Part shown: piece after piece, positions 9,097 to 18,237 of the stretch
How positions within the stretch are numbered: position 1 is the stretch's first letter
How the letters are laid out: every line of letters begins with the position of its first letter
DNA from: an uncultured Sulfurovum sp.
GTDB lineage: Bacteria; Campylobacterota; Campylobacteria; Campylobacterales; Sulfurovaceae
NCBI GenBank assembly: GCA_947313765.1
Contig: CAMZNQ010000210.1
Location: forward strand, 1 to 29,829
Reading direction: 5' to 3'
Length of the DNA: 29,829 bases
The notes under the pieces: generated by a model
What the model was told of the DNA's origin: nothing
The model's input: the letters and a program-made list of their open reading frames with translations, nothing else
Databases searched by the model: none
Program-made: the position numbers and the translations under genes

Positions 9097-9933
9097 ATGA
9101 GAGATAATATCTTATCAAATAGAGTTAATATTACAACCATGACTACTGTAAAATCTATCTATGTAGATAAAAATTCATCATTAAGAGAACCAACAGCAGA
9201 TGAGTACAATGTTTTAGCTACTTTATATAAAAATAGAAACTTAACTAAAAAAGCCATAGATTGCTACTCTAAAGCACTTATTTATCAAAAATCAAAATTT
9301 GGTTTCCTAGATAAAAAAACTATTAATAGTTATCTTAATTTAGCAGATGCTTATGCAGAAGATGGCTCAAATCAAAAAGCATTAAAGTTATATATTGAAG
9401 TTTTAAATATATCAGAAAAAATTTTTGATTTAAATCATCCTCAAATAGCTAATATATATAGAAAAATGGCAAATATATATTTTGAAGAAAATCGTCTTGA
9501 AAATGCACTAACTCTATATAAAAAAGCATTAGATATTAGAATAAAACAACTTGGAGAAGAGCAGGTTCAAACTGCAACATCTTATCAAGAGTTAGCATAC
9601 TTTTATGCATCTACTCATGAATATGAATTAGCACTACCACTATTTGAAAAAGCTGTAGAGATAAGAGAGAAACTACTTAAAATCAATCACCCAGATACTG
9701 CTACATCTTATAATAATTTAGCAATGTGCTATTATCATCTTTTTGAATATAAAAAAGCATATAACTCTTTAAATATTGCTATTGATATAAGAAAAAAAAT
9801 ATTTGAACCTAATGATGAGATATTATTGTCTGCAAAAAAGAATCTACAAGAGATTAAGAAATATATTAATAGAGAGAAGAAAGATAGATATCTATCTTTT
9901 TTAAAAAAAATATTTGGATATAAAAGCAAATAA
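9097..9933 (+). CDS. TPR protein, kinesin-light-chain type
   Basis: A 278-residue protein with no signal peptide or membrane helix. Residues about 30-240 are tandem tetratricopeptide repeats of the 42-residue TPR_12 class, with consensus such as A-LYKKALDIR and ATSYNNLAMCYY, including links of the type NHPDTATSY. Such arrays bind other proteins, and no catalytic domain is visible. The C-terminal tail is strongly basic with a short amphipathic stretch, YLSFLKKIFGYKSK, which could touch the membrane. The ATG follows AAAAGGG closely. The gene stands alone between nifS (divergent) and the tRNA. A second TPR protein, a lipoprotein, is at 28938. Function unknown. Confidence 0.75.
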   Translation: MRDNILSNRVNITTMTTVKSIYVDKNSSLREPTADEYNVLATLYKNRNLTKKAIDCYSKALIYQKSKFGFLDKKTINSYLNLADAYAEDGSNQKALKLYIEVLNISEKIFDLNHPQIANIYRKMANIYFEENRLENALTLYKKALDIRIKQLGEEQVQTATSYQELAYFYASTHEYELALPLFEKAVEIREKLLKINHPDTATSYNNLAMCYYHLFEYKKAYNSLNIAIDIRKKIFEPNDEILLSAKKNLQEIKKYINREKKDRYLSFLKKIFGYKSK

Positions 9934-9956
9934 TCTCCATTTAAGTCAAAAAAAAA

Positions 9957-9962
9957 TATAAT
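9957..9962 (+). promoter_or_regulatory. -10 box of tRNA-Val
   Basis: TATAAT on the plus strand, 12 bases before the mature 5' end of the tRNA. This leaves a precursor leader of about six bases for RNase P. Confidence 0.6.
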
Positions 9963-9974
9963 TCCATCTCCAAA

Positions 9975-10049
9975 GATCGCGTAACTCAGTGGTAGAGTAC
10001 TTCCTTGACATGGAAGAAGTCGTTGGTTCAAGTCCAATCGTGATCACCA
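9975..10049 (+). tRNA. tRNA-Val (anticodon GAC)
   Basis: A 75-base cloverleaf. The acceptor stem GATCGCG pairs with CGTGATC, with one G-U pair. The D arm contains TGGTAGA. The anticodon stem CTTCC/GGAAG (10000-10004, 10012-10016) encloses the loop TTGACAT with anticodon GAC at 10007-10009. The T arm contains GGTTCAAGTCC. Discriminator A is followed by an encoded CCA (10047-10049). It reads GUC and GUU valine codons. Confidence 0.95.
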
Positions 10050-10103
10050 CTTTCTACTTAATCAACTCTTATTCTAGTTTTCTATCTCAAAGTACTTAAA
10101 AGA

Positions 10104-10109
10104 TATAAT
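10104..10109 (+). promoter_or_regulatory. -10 box of coaE
   Basis: TATAAT followed by about 27 bases to the coaE ATG. The resulting short leader contains the strong SD AAAGGGAG. Placed after the tRNA, it gives coaE its own promoter. Confidence 0.55.
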
Positions 10110-10136
10110 CTAACTTTTTAAATAAAGGGAGAATAT

Positions 10137-10724
10137 ATGGCATTTGATTATGCAGTGGTACTAACAGGAGGAATTGCAACTGGTAAAAGTACTGTAGCTA
10201 AACTCTTTTTAGAGGATGGATTTAGCTTAATTGATGCAGATAGAGTTGCACACTACGTTTTAGATTTAAATCATAATAAAATTGCAGAGCTATTTGGATT
10301 TAACTATGTAGTAGATTCTAAAGTAGATAGAAAAGCATTAGGTGGATTAATATTTTCTAATCCTAAAGAGAAATTGAGATTAGAAAAACTTCTGCATCCA
10401 CTCATATTTGAAGAGATAGAGAGAAAAGCGATACTCTTTGACAAATTTAAAAAGTCATATATTGTCGATATTCCACTATTTTTTGAGAGTATGGGTCGTT
10501 ATCCCATAGAGAATTCAATAGTTGTCTATGCCCCTAAAGAGCTTCAATTAGAGCGTTTAATGCTACGAGATGGATTAAATAACATAGAAGCACAACAAAG
10601 AATTGATTCTCAACTATCCATTGAGAAAAAGAGAGATTTAGGAACTTATATTATTGATAACTCAAAAAATTTAAAAAATCTTCAGCAGGAGTATGTTAGA
10701 GTTAAAAAACAGATTTTAATATAG
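10137..10724 (+). CDS. coaE: Dephospho-CoA kinase
   Basis: A 195-residue P-loop kinase that performs the last step of coenzyme A synthesis, ATP-dependent 3'-phosphorylation of dephospho-CoA in the cytoplasm. The Walker A GGIATGKS is at residues 11-18. DADRVAHYVL in the CoA domain, LHPLIF and VDIPLFFES are typical CoaE motifs. Length fits the family (about 200). The ATG is preceded by AAAGGGAGAATAT. It is followed 17 bases later by an L,D-transpeptidase-like gene, probably co-transcribed. The assignment is secure. Confidence 0.93.
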   Translation: MAFDYAVVLTGGIATGKSTVAKLFLEDGFSLIDADRVAHYVLDLNHNKIAELFGFNYVVDSKVDRKALGGLIFSNPKEKLRLEKLLHPLIFEEIERKAILFDKFKKSYIVDIPLFFESMGRYPIENSIVVYAPKELQLERLMLRDGLNNIEAQQRIDSQLSIEKKRDLGTYIIDNSKNLKNLQQEYVRVKKQILI

Positions 10725-10741
10725 ACTTTTAAGGAATAGCC

Positions 10742-11239
10742 ATGATTAAAGCTTTTACTCTTCTCTCTTTTGCTCTTATATCCTCTCTATTTGCAGAACC
10801 TATTATGTTAGCAGATAGGGTTATTTTAAAAAAATCAACAAGAATGCTCTATCTATATAGTGGAGGGGAGATATCTGCTAGGTATCATATATCTTTAGGA
10901 AAAGAGCCAGAGGGTGCAAAGGCTTTTGAGGGAGATATGAGAACTCCAGAGGGAACATATCGCTTAGATTGGAGGCAGTTAAGTAAACAGTATAATAAAT
11001 CAATCCATATCTCATATCCAAATGAGAAAGATAAAGCTTATGCTAAACAGTTTGGAATGAGTGCAGGAGGAATGATTATGATTCATGGAACACCTCATAT
11101 ATGGGATATTTCTCCTTTTGGAGATTGGTTTCCTATGTTACTTGATTGGACAGAGGGGTGTATTGCTATGAGTAATGATGATATTGAAGAGGTTTGGGAG
11201 AGAGTACCTGATGGTACTCCCATAACGATTGTTCCTTAA
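10742..11239 (+). CDS. L,D-transpeptidase-family (YkuD) periplasmic protein
   Basis: A 165-residue exported protein with a signal peptide (about 1-18, ending SLFA) and a single YkuD domain. The catalytic pair is His115 in MIHGTP and Cys140 in DWTEGCIAMS. The context DWTxGCIAxxNxxxxEVW followed by VPDGTPITI is a recognisable subgroup of small YkuD proteins. These act on peptidoglycan stem peptides, as cross-linking transpeptidases or L,D-carboxypeptidases. The exact reaction cannot be told from sequence. AAGGAA precedes the ATG. The stop overlaps the convergent DUF945 gene by four bases, so the two transcripts must meet tail to tail. Confidence 0.85.
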   Translation: MIKAFTLLSFALISSLFAEPIMLADRVILKKSTRMLYLYSGGEISARYHISLGKEPEGAKAFEGDMRTPEGTYRLDWRQLSKQYNKSIHISYPNEKDKAYAKQFGMSAGGMIMIHGTPHIWDISPFGDWFPMLLDWTEGCIAMSNDDIEEVWERVPDGTPITIVP

Positions 11240-12702
11240 TGAGATGAAAACATCATTAAGAGAGGTAAAATGGTAGATGTTAGGTTATTATCATTTACAA
11301 TAAGCTCACGGTTTTTGTAGTATCCTTTAAGGATATATGAACTATTATTATCTTTTATAAACCCTTGTGCTACACCCATTTGAAGCTGTTCTTCTAACAT
11401 TGGAGTAGGTATTAGAGATATATGTTTTTTATTTAATTCAATATCTACATTAAGAGATACTATGGATAGTAGTTTTTGTTGTGCCTCTTCTACTATCTTT
11501 TTCATACTTTTACTAAAATCAATATCTCCTGTATAACCTATTGATAGATTGGCTTTAGTTGATTTTTTATCTTTTGTATTTATATCAATAGCGTAAGAGA
11601 TATTAGTTTTATCTTTTATGAGAAGTTTATTTAGAGTAGGTAAAATCTCTTTTACTATCTTCTCATCCAACTTATTTAATTTTACAAATGTCTCTCTCAT
11701 CTCTTCTGGACTCTTTTTTTGCATATCTTTTAGAAGTGCGACTCTCTCATTTTGAATATTTTTAGCTATGTTTTGAAATTGAAACATTCCATCTATACCC
11801 ATATTTTTTACATCTGCTACAATGTTAACACTATCTAAATCTTTAAACTCTTTTTCTAGTTTTGTATTAGCTAGATTGATATTTGCTTTAAAAGTACTAT
11901 CCATCATATTGTCTGTAACTTTTCTATTTGACATTAATCCATTTATAGATAAGTCTATCTCTTTTAAATTAGGGTTGTTATTATCTTCTATGAGAAGTTT
12001 ACCTATTGAAAATTTAAAATCTCCAAATAGAATAGACTCTTTAAAAATCTCTCTTACATCAAAATCTAATGCAAGATTATTTAGTGTAATTCCATTGCTA
12101 CTATTTTCATCTTTTACGCTTAGTTTTTTAATCTCTATCTTTCCCTCTCCAGATAGATTTTCTATATCACTTGTTCCAACTATCTTAAGTGGAGTCATAG
12201 ATAATATTTGATTATCTTGATGTATATTGATGCTATCACTATTGAGAGTGTAGTTTAATTTTTTATCAAAAGATATGGACATATCTGTTTTTAATTTTAT
12301 GTCATCTTTTACTATTTTTAAAAACTCTTTTTTACTATCATCTTTCAATATTGAGCTTATCTTTAAACTGTTCTCTATTTTAGAGATACCTACACCTATT
12401 ACATTTTTAAAAAATATAGGTCCATTTTCAATATTATAGTCAATTTCTATTGGTAATATATACTCTTTATCTAGTAGAGTTTTTAACTCTGGGTCTGAAA
12501 TATCTATTTGCATTTTAGCTGTTGAGTTAAAAAAAGATTTATTAAAATCTAGTAACTTTAATTTAAGACCACTATCTGAATAGATTCTATTTGATTTTTC
12601 TATATAGCTTTCAAGCTCTTTTTGAGTCTGATTTCCAATAAAATAGGTAGAGATACCCCAAAGTACCAAGAGTGTTGTGATAGTATATGTGATTTTTTTC
12701 AT
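11236..12702 (-). CDS. DUF945 (YdgA-like) protein
   Basis: A 488-residue protein with an N-terminal signal or anchor helix (ITYTITTLLVLWGISTYFIG) and a long periplasmic region of the DUF945 type. The early pattern 'QTQKELESYIEKSNRIYS...LLDFNKSFFNSTAK' is typical of the family. The family includes E. coli YdgA/YihF and is of unknown function. The charged, beta-rich repetitive body resembles a lipid-contacting periplasmic protein, but this is only an impression. AAGG precedes the ATG. It is 84 bases downstream of infC on the same strand, with a hairpin between, so it may be separately transcribed. Confidence 0.7.
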   Translation of the reverse strand: MKKITYTITTLLVLWGISTYFIGNQTQKELESYIEKSNRIYSDSGLKLKLLDFNKSFFNSTAKMQIDISDPELKTLLDKEYILPIEIDYNIENGPIFFKNVIGVGISKIENSLKISSILKDDSKKEFLKIVKDDIKLKTDMSISFDKKLNYTLNSDSINIHQDNQILSMTPLKIVGTSDIENLSGEGKIEIKKLSVKDENSSNGITLNNLALDFDVREIFKESILFGDFKFSIGKLLIEDNNNPNLKEIDLSINGLMSNRKVTDNMMDSTFKANINLANTKLEKEFKDLDSVNIVADVKNMGIDGMFQFQNIAKNIQNERVALLKDMQKKSPEEMRETFVKLNKLDEKIVKEILPTLNKLLIKDKTNISYAIDINTKDKKSTKANLSIGYTGDIDFSKSMKKIVEEAQQKLLSIVSLNVDIELNKKHISLIPTPMLEEQLQMGVAQGFIKDNNSSYILKGYYKNRELIVNDNNLTSTILPLLMMFSSH

Positions 12703-12745
12703 AATTTTCCTTTTTGATTAAGGTAGTAAAGTAAGATAGTAAAGA

Positions 12746-12771
12746 ACCATTTAACATTAATGCTAAATGGT
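12746..12771 (-). terminator. Hairpin after infC
   Basis: ACCATTTA (12746-12753) pairs with TAAATGGT (12764-12771), and the inner sequence can add CAT/ATG after one mismatch. It begins 15 bases past the infC stop. The following minus-strand sequence is only moderately T-rich (TCTTTACTATCTTAC), so termination efficiency is uncertain. Confidence 0.42.
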
Positions 12772-12786
12772 AAGTTAAGATATATA

Positions 12787-13338
12787 TTATTTTTTGATAG
12801 GAGTTACATACATATTTACATAACGACCATCACGTCTAGCCTCTTGTTCAAGAACACCTACATCTTCTAACATTGGCCATACACGTTTAAGAACATCAAC
12901 ACCCCATTCAGGGTTTGCCATCTCTCTACCACGTAAAAATACTCTTAATTTAACATGTTTTCCTGCTTCTAAAAATTCTCTAGCATGTTTTACTTTATAT
13001 GCAATATCTCCATCTGCAATTTTACATGAAAATTTAACCTCTTTTACATCAATAGTCTTTTGATTCTTTCTTGCCTCTTTTTTCTTCTTCTCTTGCTCAT
13101 ATTTGTATTTCCCATAATCCATCATTTTGGCTACAGGTGGTTTTGCATTTGGTGACATAAGTACCAAATCAAGACCTTTGTTATCAGCAATTTCTAATGC
13201 CTCATCTCGAGAAATAATTCCAAATTGTTCACCATCATCGCCAAGAACACGAAGCTCATAAGCTCTAATCTTATCGTTCATTATGGTTTCATCTGGTTTT
13301 TTTCGTCCTCTATTATTTCTGTTGTTTTGTCTGCTCAA
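12787..13338 (-). CDS. infC: Translation initiation factor IF-3
   Basis: A 183-residue IF-3 that binds the 30S subunit, prevents premature 50S joining and checks start-codon selection. The N domain shows [19 protein letters not shown] and [18 protein letters not shown], then [15 protein letters not shown], the Lys/Glu-rich linker, and the C domain with [10 protein letters not shown] and RVFLRGREM. The start is TTG (13336-13338), overlapping the thrS stop as TTGA, with AAGG seven bases upstream. In E. coli infC starts with AUU and is self-regulated through it. A non-AUG start is kept here. The usual followers rpmI and rplT are absent. Identity is certain. Confidence 0.96.
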   Translation of the reverse strand: MSRQNNRNNRGRKKPDETIMNDKIRAYELRVLGDDGEQFGIISRDEALEIADNKGLDLVLMSPNAKPPVAKMMDYGKYKYEQEKKKKEARKNQKTIDVKEVKFSCKIADGDIAYKVKHAREFLEAGKHVKLRVFLRGREMANPEWGVDVLKRVWPMLEDVGVLEQEARRDGRYVNMYVTPIKK

Positions 13339-15149
13339 ATTTTACCTTCATTTAGTTGTATGCTTAATTCTACCATAAAATCATCAAAAGAGAGATTATA
13401 TTGCTCTTTTTTGCGTCTATTTCTAATTGCAACCGTTCTATTGCTAATCTCTTCATCTCCAACAATAACAACATACGGAACTCTTTGCTTCTCTGCATTT
13501 CTAACTCTCTTATTTAAAGAGTCATTTTTATCAAATATTTCACAATCAATCTCAATCTTCATAAGCTCTTTTTTAAGCTCTTTAGCATAGTCAACATGAA
13601 CATCTGAGATAGGTACAAATATAACCTGTGTTGGAGCAATAAATAGTGGAAACTCTCCTGCATAGTGTTCTGTTAGAATTCCAATAAATCTTTCAAATGA
13701 ACCAAGTATAGCTCTATGAATCATAACAGGTTGTTTTCTTGTATTGTCTTCAGCCACATACTCTACACCAAATCTCTCTGGCAGGTTAAAGTCAACTTGA
13801 ATTGTTCCACATTGCCATTTTCTACCAATGGCATCTGTGATTTTAATATCAATTTTTGGGCCATAAAATGCTCCACCACCCTCATCTATGGTAAATGGTA
13901 GGTTGTTTTCATTTAGTGCTGTTTTTAAGCCATCTGTTGCCAACTCCCAAACTCTATCTTCTCCAATTGCCTTTTCTGGTTTTGTTGCAATCTCCATTGT
14001 ATATTTAAATCCAAATAGTCTCATAACACTATCTACAAACTCTACAATATCAATGACTTCTGAAGCTATCTGTTCAGGTGTACAAAAGATATGCGCATCA
14101 TCTTGTGTAAACTCTCTTACTCTCAATAGACCATGAAGAACACCTGATTTTTCATGTCGATGAACAACTCCATACTCATAATATTTTAGTGGTAAATCAC
14201 GATAACTCTTACCACTCTGTTTAAATATTTGAATATGCCCAATACAGTTCATTGGTTTAATTCCATACTCTTGTTCATCAATTGTTGTTAAGTACATATT
14301 TTCACCATAACAAGCATAGTGTCCAGATGTTCTCCACATGTCAGCCTTTAAAATCTCTGGTCCACGAACAGGCTCATACCCTCTTACTCTATGTGCTTTG
14401 TGTAAAATAGTCTCTAGTTTATGTCTAAGTTTTGCACCTTTTGGCATCCAAAATGGTAAACCTGCACCACTCTCTTCATCAAACATAAACAGTTCCATCT
14501 CTGCACCAATCTTTCTGTGGTCACGCTTTTTTGCCTCTTCTAACATCTTTAGATGATTTTTAAGAGTCTCTTTATCTGCAAATGCAATGCCATATATACG
14601 AGTAAGCATCTCTTTACTGTCATCTCCACCAAGATAAGCACCAGCAACACGAGTAAGTTTGAAGTTATGTAAAAATCTTAAAGCAGGAACATGAGGACCT
14701 TGACATAGGTCTTCAAATTCACCTTGTTTATATATGGATACAACTCCATCAGGAATTCTCTTTAAAACTTCTATCTTTAACTCATCATTAGCAAATTTTT
14801 CTAATGCTTCCTCTTTTGTAATCTCATATTTCTCTATCTTATACTTCTTTTTAATGAGTTGTTTCATGGTTTTTTCGATTTTTTTTAAATCCTCTTCCCC
14901 AATCTTCTCATCTACTTTAAAGTCATAATAGAATCCCTCATCAACATTTGGACCTACAAAAAATTTAGCATTTGTATAGATTTGAGTAATAGCTTGTGCC
15001 ATAAGGTGTGCAGTAGAGTGTCTGATAATCTCTAATGATGGAGTTGAGTTATTATACTCAATAGCCTCTGCATCAATATTTTCACTAGCACTCTGTGTAT
15101 CTATAATGTTTCCTAAATTGTCTATGTAACCAATTAAATTTTCACTCAA
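13335..15149 (-). CDS. thrS: Threonine-tRNA ligase
   Basis: A 604-residue class II synthetase that charges tRNA-Thr. The N-terminal TGS domain is reduced to about 38 residues, which explains the shorter length than E. coli ThrRS (642) and fits Campylobacterota enzymes. The editing domain begins at [11 protein letters not shown] (H44, H48). The catalytic core has Cys302 in KPMNCIGHI, one zinc ligand, where many ThrRS have Pro after the Cys. Motif 2 is at [19 protein letters not shown], and [13 protein letters not shown] contains motif 3. The anticodon-binding domain is C-terminal. The start is TTG with AAAGG upstream. It is coupled to infC by a TTGA overlap. Confidence 0.96.
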   Translation of the reverse strand: MSENLIGYIDNLGNIIDTQSASENIDAEAIEYNNSTPSLEIIRHSTAHLMAQAITQIYTNAKFFVGPNVDEGFYYDFKVDEKIGEEDLKKIEKTMKQLIKKKYKIEKYEITKEEALEKFANDELKIEVLKRIPDGVVSIYKQGEFEDLCQGPHVPALRFLHNFKLTRVAGAYLGGDDSKEMLTRIYGIAFADKETLKNHLKMLEEAKKRDHRKIGAEMELFMFDEESGAGLPFWMPKGAKLRHKLETILHKAHRVRGYEPVRGPEILKADMWRTSGHYACYGENMYLTTIDEQEYGIKPMNCIGHIQIFKQSGKSYRDLPLKYYEYGVVHRHEKSGVLHGLLRVREFTQDDAHIFCTPEQIASEVIDIVEFVDSVMRLFGFKYTMEIATKPEKAIGEDRVWELATDGLKTALNENNLPFTIDEGGGAFYGPKIDIKITDAIGRKWQCGTIQVDFNLPERFGVEYVAEDNTRKQPVMIHRAILGSFERFIGILTEHYAGEFPLFIAPTQVIFVPISDVHVDYAKELKKELMKIEIDCEIFDKNDSLNKRVRNAEKQRVPYVVIVGDEEISNRTVAIRNRRKKEQYNLSFDDFMVELSIQLNEGKI

Positions 15150-15207
15150 ATTTTAACCTTTGTTTTATCCTGAAATACGTAACAGAATATGATTTTTTAA
15201 TTGGTGT

Positions 15208-15213
15208 ATTATA
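15208..15213 (-). promoter_or_regulatory. -10 box of thrS-infC
   Basis: Perfect TATAAT on the minus strand. Initiation near 15201 would leave a leader of about 50 bases before the thrS TTG. The leader shows no T-box or threonine-codon leader peptide. Confidence 0.55.
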
Positions 15214-15299
15214 TCTTGATTTTTTTACACTTAACCAAAAGATTCTCTCTATTTAACTAATATTAATACTCTGTTATCTATTCGTTTACCAAACTGGTA

Positions 15300-15305
15300 T
15301 ATAAT
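15300..15305 (+). promoter_or_regulatory. -10 box of candidate small RNA 1
   Basis: TATAAT, with the small palindrome TACCA-AAC-TGGTA at 15287-15299 immediately upstream, a possible operator overlapping the -10/-35 spacer. The predicted start (about 15312) falls two bases before the long stem of the downstream RNA. Confidence 0.55.
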
Positions 15306-15311
15306 ACAAAC

Positions 15312-15410
15312 ATAAGAAGATATGAGAAATTTTTGTATTGAACAACTCCTTTGTAATAAAAAAACTCCTTAAAAATAGATGAACTATTCTCATATCTTTC
15401 TTGTATTCTT
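15312..15410 (+). ncRNA. Candidate small RNA with two AACTCCTT anti-SD motifs
   Basis: Bases 15314-15328 pair with 15387-15402 in a 15-bp stem broken by one bulged base (15397). Inside, ATTTTT (15329-15334) can pair with AAAAAT (15371-15376). TATT/AATA plus ACAA/TTGT (15336-15339, 15342-15345 with 15351-15354, 15355-15358) make a hairpin whose loop is CTCCT. AACTCCTT occurs twice (15344-15351 and 15363-15370) and is complementary to SD sequences (AAGGAG). The right arm is followed by TTGTATTCTT, a weak U-rich tail. No ORF covers the region. It could instead be a long leader of glmM, but the closed stem and the distance to glmM (about 110 bases) favour an independent RNA. Confidence 0.5.
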
Positions 15411-15513
15411 AACTTCCACATTTAAATCTAAAATACTCAATAATTTGATGCTTACCTTAATTTACATCTGTTAAACTTCTATTAAATAAAACTTAACTTA
15501 AAGGTAATAGTAT
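15403..15513. other. Remaining thrS-glmM intergenic sequence
   Basis: AT-rich sequence between the candidate RNA and glmM. TATTAAAT near 15480 could serve as a -10 for glmM, and AAAGG lies about ten bases before its ATG. Nothing else is supported. Confidence 0.4.
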
Positions 15514-16851
15514 ATGGCACTATTTGGAACAGATGGAGTTCGTGGTTTAGCAGGTGGAAAACTAAATGCCCTAAATGTTATGCGTTTAGCATTATCTGTA
15601 GGTATTCATTTGAAAAAAACAAGTAAATATAATAAAATTTTAGTAGGAAAAGATACAAGAAAATCTGGATATATGATTGAGAATGCTTTAGTCTCTGGAT
15701 TGACTGCTGTTGGTTTTGATGTTGTTCAAATAGGTCCAATGCCTACTCCTGCTATTGCTTTTATTACTGAAAATATGCGTTGTGATGCAGGTATTATGAT
15801 TACAGCATCCCATAATCCATATTATGACAATGGAATTAAATTTTTTGGTTCACTTGGTAATAAACTTGGAAAAGAGTCTGAAGAGGAGATAGAGAAGATA
15901 TATAACTCTAAATCTATAATAGATAATGCTTTTGTAACTAAAAAAGAGATAGGTCGTTCTCATCGTATTGATGATGTTATTGGACGTTATATTGTTCATA
16001 TTAAGAACTCTTTTCCTAATAAATATTCACTTTATGGAAAACGAATTGTTGTTGATTGTGCTAATGGTGCATCATATATTGTAGCACCAACAGTATTAGA
16101 GGAGTTAGGTGCAGAGGTTATTGTTCTATCTAATAATCCAAATGGATATAATATCAATACAAATTGTGGAGCAATGCACCCAGAAGTTTTATCACAAAAG
16201 GTAATAGAGACTCGTGCAGATATAGGAATCGCTCTTGATGGTGATGCAGATAGAATTGTTATTGTAGATGAAAAAGGTGAAGTTGTTGATGGAGATAAAC
16301 TTATTGGAGCTTTAGCCATTCATCTCAAAAATGAGAAAAAATTAGCTAATGATAAAGTTGTTGCAACAGTTATGAGTAACCAAGCACTAGAAGACTACCT
16401 AGCATCTCATGGCATTACTTTAGAAAGAAGTGATGTGGGAGATAAACATGTATTAGAGGTAATGAAAAAAGTTGGCTCTAATTTTGGTGGAGAGCAGAGT
16501 GGTCATGTGATTTTTTCAGATTATGCCAAAACAGGAGATGGGTTAGTCTCTGCGTTACAAGCCTTTGCATATATGATTGAGACCAATAAAACAGCTTCAG
16601 ATGCATTTGATATTTTTGAACTCTACCCTCAAGAACAGGCAAATATAAAAATTTCTCATAAGCTACCTATTGAAGAGATTCAAGGTGTAAAGGAGCTTTT
16701 TGAGGAGATAGAGTCAAAAGGTATGCGACATTTAGTACGCTATTCAGGAACAGAAAATCTTATGCGTATACTGTTAGAGGGAAAAGAGCAACACTCCTTA
16801 AATATTATGATGGATAAAACTGTTAAATTCTTTAAAAAGGCATTAGTATGA
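15514..16851 (+). CDS. glmM: Phosphoglucosamine mutase
   Basis: A 445-residue enzyme converting glucosamine-6-phosphate to glucosamine-1-phosphate for UDP-GlcNAc, peptidoglycan and LPS synthesis. The N-terminal LFGTDGVRG signature is at 3-11. The phosphoserine loop is ITASHNP with Ser99. The metal loop is DGDADR at 242-247. The substrate-binding GGEQSGH motif is present, and [12 protein letters not shown] forms the C-terminal phosphate site. Length matches GlmM (about 445). The ATG has AAGG upstream. Its stop overlaps the lspA start by four bases (ATGA), giving translational coupling. Confidence 0.96.
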   Translation: MALFGTDGVRGLAGGKLNALNVMRLALSVGIHLKKTSKYNKILVGKDTRKSGYMIENALVSGLTAVGFDVVQIGPMPTPAIAFITENMRCDAGIMITASHNPYYDNGIKFFGSLGNKLGKESEEEIEKIYNSKSIIDNAFVTKKEIGRSHRIDDVIGRYIVHIKNSFPNKYSLYGKRIVVDCANGASYIVAPTVLEELGAEVIVLSNNPNGYNINTNCGAMHPEVLSQKVIETRADIGIALDGDADRIVIVDEKGEVVDGDKLIGALAIHLKNEKKLANDKVVATVMSNQALEDYLASHGITLERSDVGDKHVLEVMKKVGSNFGGEQSGHVIFSDYAKTGDGLVSALQAFAYMIETNKTASDAFDIFELYPQEQANIKISHKLPIEEIQGVKELFEEIESKGMRHLVRYSGTENLMRILLEGKEQHSLNIMMDKTVKFFKKALV

Positions 16852-17324
16852 TACGCTCTTTGCTCATTTTTCTTTTAGTTGCTATTGGTACATTTATTAT
16901 TGACCAAAATCTAAAAACAATGGCAATAGATGCTGTAAATGGAGTTGAGTATGCAACCATACTTAAAGGGTCATGTATAGATTTAGAGTTACACTATAAT
17001 AGGGGTGTAGCTTTTTCAATGTTAGCTTTTTTAGAAGATAATCTAAAGTGGTTACAACTCCTCTTAATTATTGGAATTATTATCTATGTACTCTATGATG
17101 GATATTTAAAAAAATATGCTTTTCCTATTGGTTTAATTCTTGGTGGTGCAGTTGGAAATCTATATGACCGTTTTGAACATATTGGGGTAGGTGATTATGT
17201 GGCATGGCATTGTGGATTTGATTTTGCTGTATTTAACTATGCTGATGTAATGATTGATTTAGGGGTAGCAATTATTTTACTTTTAACATATTTAGAGCAT
17301 CGCAAAAAAGAGAAGATAAAGTAG
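16848..17324 (+). CDS. lspA: Lipoprotein signal peptidase (SPase II)
   Basis: A 158-residue inner-membrane aspartyl protease that removes signal peptides from prolipoproteins. Four hydrophobic segments are visible (about 4-20, 70-85, 93-105, 134-147). Conserved boxes are [22 protein letters not shown] with the nearby GDYV, and FNYADVMI, carrying the conserved aspartates. It would process the lipoproteins at 6051 and 28938 in this window. The start overlaps the glmM stop. The stop codon lies inside the terminator stem at 17316-17344. Confidence 0.95.
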   Translation: MIRSLLIFLLVAIGTFIIDQNLKTMAIDAVNGVEYATILKGSCIDLELHYNRGVAFSMLAFLEDNLKWLQLLLIIGIIIYVLYDGYLKKYAFPIGLILGGAVGNLYDRFEHIGVGDYVAWHCGFDFAVFNYADVMIDLGVAIILLLTYLEHRKKEKIK

Positions 17325-17344
17325 GACTAAATCCCTACTTTATT
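17316..17344. terminator. Bidirectional terminator lspA / PPIase gene
   Basis: A perfect 10-bp stem, ATAAAGTAGG (17316-17325) with CCTACTTTAT (17334-17343), around an 8-base loop. AT-rich flanks give U-rich ends on both strands. It separates convergent lspA and the PPIase gene (stop at 17351) and contains the lspA stop codon. Confidence 0.7.
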
Positions 17345-17350
17345 AAAAGA

Positions 17351-18187
17351 TTAATATATAATCTCAGCTGTACTGTAAAGTTCATCAACCTCATTTTTTA
17401 ATTTATCTATAACTTTTTTCTGCTTTAACATATTTCTAATACGCTCTTTTGCCTCTGAATAACTAATTGTTCCAGCATGTTTCTTATTTAAAAGATAGAC
17501 GATATTGTAACCATGTTTTGTTTTTACAGGGCTATTTAATAGGGTTTTTACTTTATATTTAAATGCTTTATTGAAAAGATTTTCAGGAGCAGAGTTTTTT
17601 CCAAACCATCCCATATATCCATTTTGTTTATGAGCATGTGCCTCTTCTATGAAATCTTTATCTAAATTTGTAGATTTTTTTAACTTTTTATGTATCTCGT
17701 TTGCTTCATTTAGTGTTGGGACAATAATATCTGCTATCTCAATTGAGTCGGGGTAGTTAAAACTTTGAGGATTTTGATTATAAAAGTTTTTTACCTCTGC
17801 ATCTGTTACTTTTGCCTTTTCAAACTCTTTTTTTTGATATAGAGCAATAGCAATAGACCCCTTAATAGCTCTGATTTGACTCTTGTTTAATGTTTTTCCT
17901 GTTTTTTTGTTATACTCTTTTTGTGCTAACTCTTTCTGTTGGGCAAATACCTCTTGAAATTTAGCATCATTTACAATGGAGCTTTTTAGTAATTTAGCAT
18001 GGAGTAGCTCCTCTTTAATAAGCTGTTCCATTAAATTTGAACGTTGTGTATCATCAAGTTGTGTATAGTTTGGAGCTATAATCGTATCTGAAATAGGATG
18101 ACCATTTACAGTAACTAACGTTTTTCCTAGAAGAAGAGAAGAGGTTAAAAGCATAGTTGCTAAAAATAGAGTGATTTTTGTCTTCAT
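17351..18187 (-). CDS. Periplasmic PPIase, SurA/PEB4-like
   Basis: A 278-residue exported foldase. The signal peptide is ITLFLATMLLTSSLLLG. A SurA-like N-terminal chaperone helix region (VNGHPISDTII, then a long charged helical stretch) precedes a parvulin-type domain, about residues 125-225, with motifs IADIIVPT, GYMGWFGKNSAPENLF and VKTKHGYNIVYL. Length and layout match Campylobacter PEB4 (Cj0596, 273 residues) and H. pylori HP0175. It probably escorts outer-membrane proteins to the BAM/TAM machinery. AAAAGGAAACAG precedes the ATG. It sits 50 bases after dapF, probably in the same operon. The family is firm, the ortholog name less so. Confidence 0.87.
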   Translation of the reverse strand: MKTKITLFLATMLLTSSLLLGKTLVTVNGHPISDTIIAPNYTQLDDTQRSNLMEQLIKEELLHAKLLKSSIVNDAKFQEVFAQQKELAQKEYNKKTGKTLNKSQIRAIKGSIAIALYQKKEFEKAKVTDAEVKNFYNQNPQSFNYPDSIEIADIIVPTLNEANEIHKKLKKSTNLDKDFIEEAHAHKQNGYMGWFGKNSAPENLFNKAFKYKVKTLLNSPVKTKHGYNIVYLLNKKHAGTISYSEAKERIRNMLKQKKVIDKLKNEVDELYSTAEIIY

Positions 18188-18237
18188 ATCTGTTTCCTTT
18201 TAATAAGATAATTGATAATTTTACCAAAAATATAGTA

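Noticed and set aside
9735..10037. Minus-strand ORF of 100 codons
   Set aside because: It covers the tRNA-Val gene and the antisense of the TPR gene; no ribosome site or family.
15150..15207. T-box or threonine attenuator in the thrS leader
   Set aside because: The leader is only about 50 bases, with no leader peptide rich in Thr codons and no terminator/antiterminator pair.
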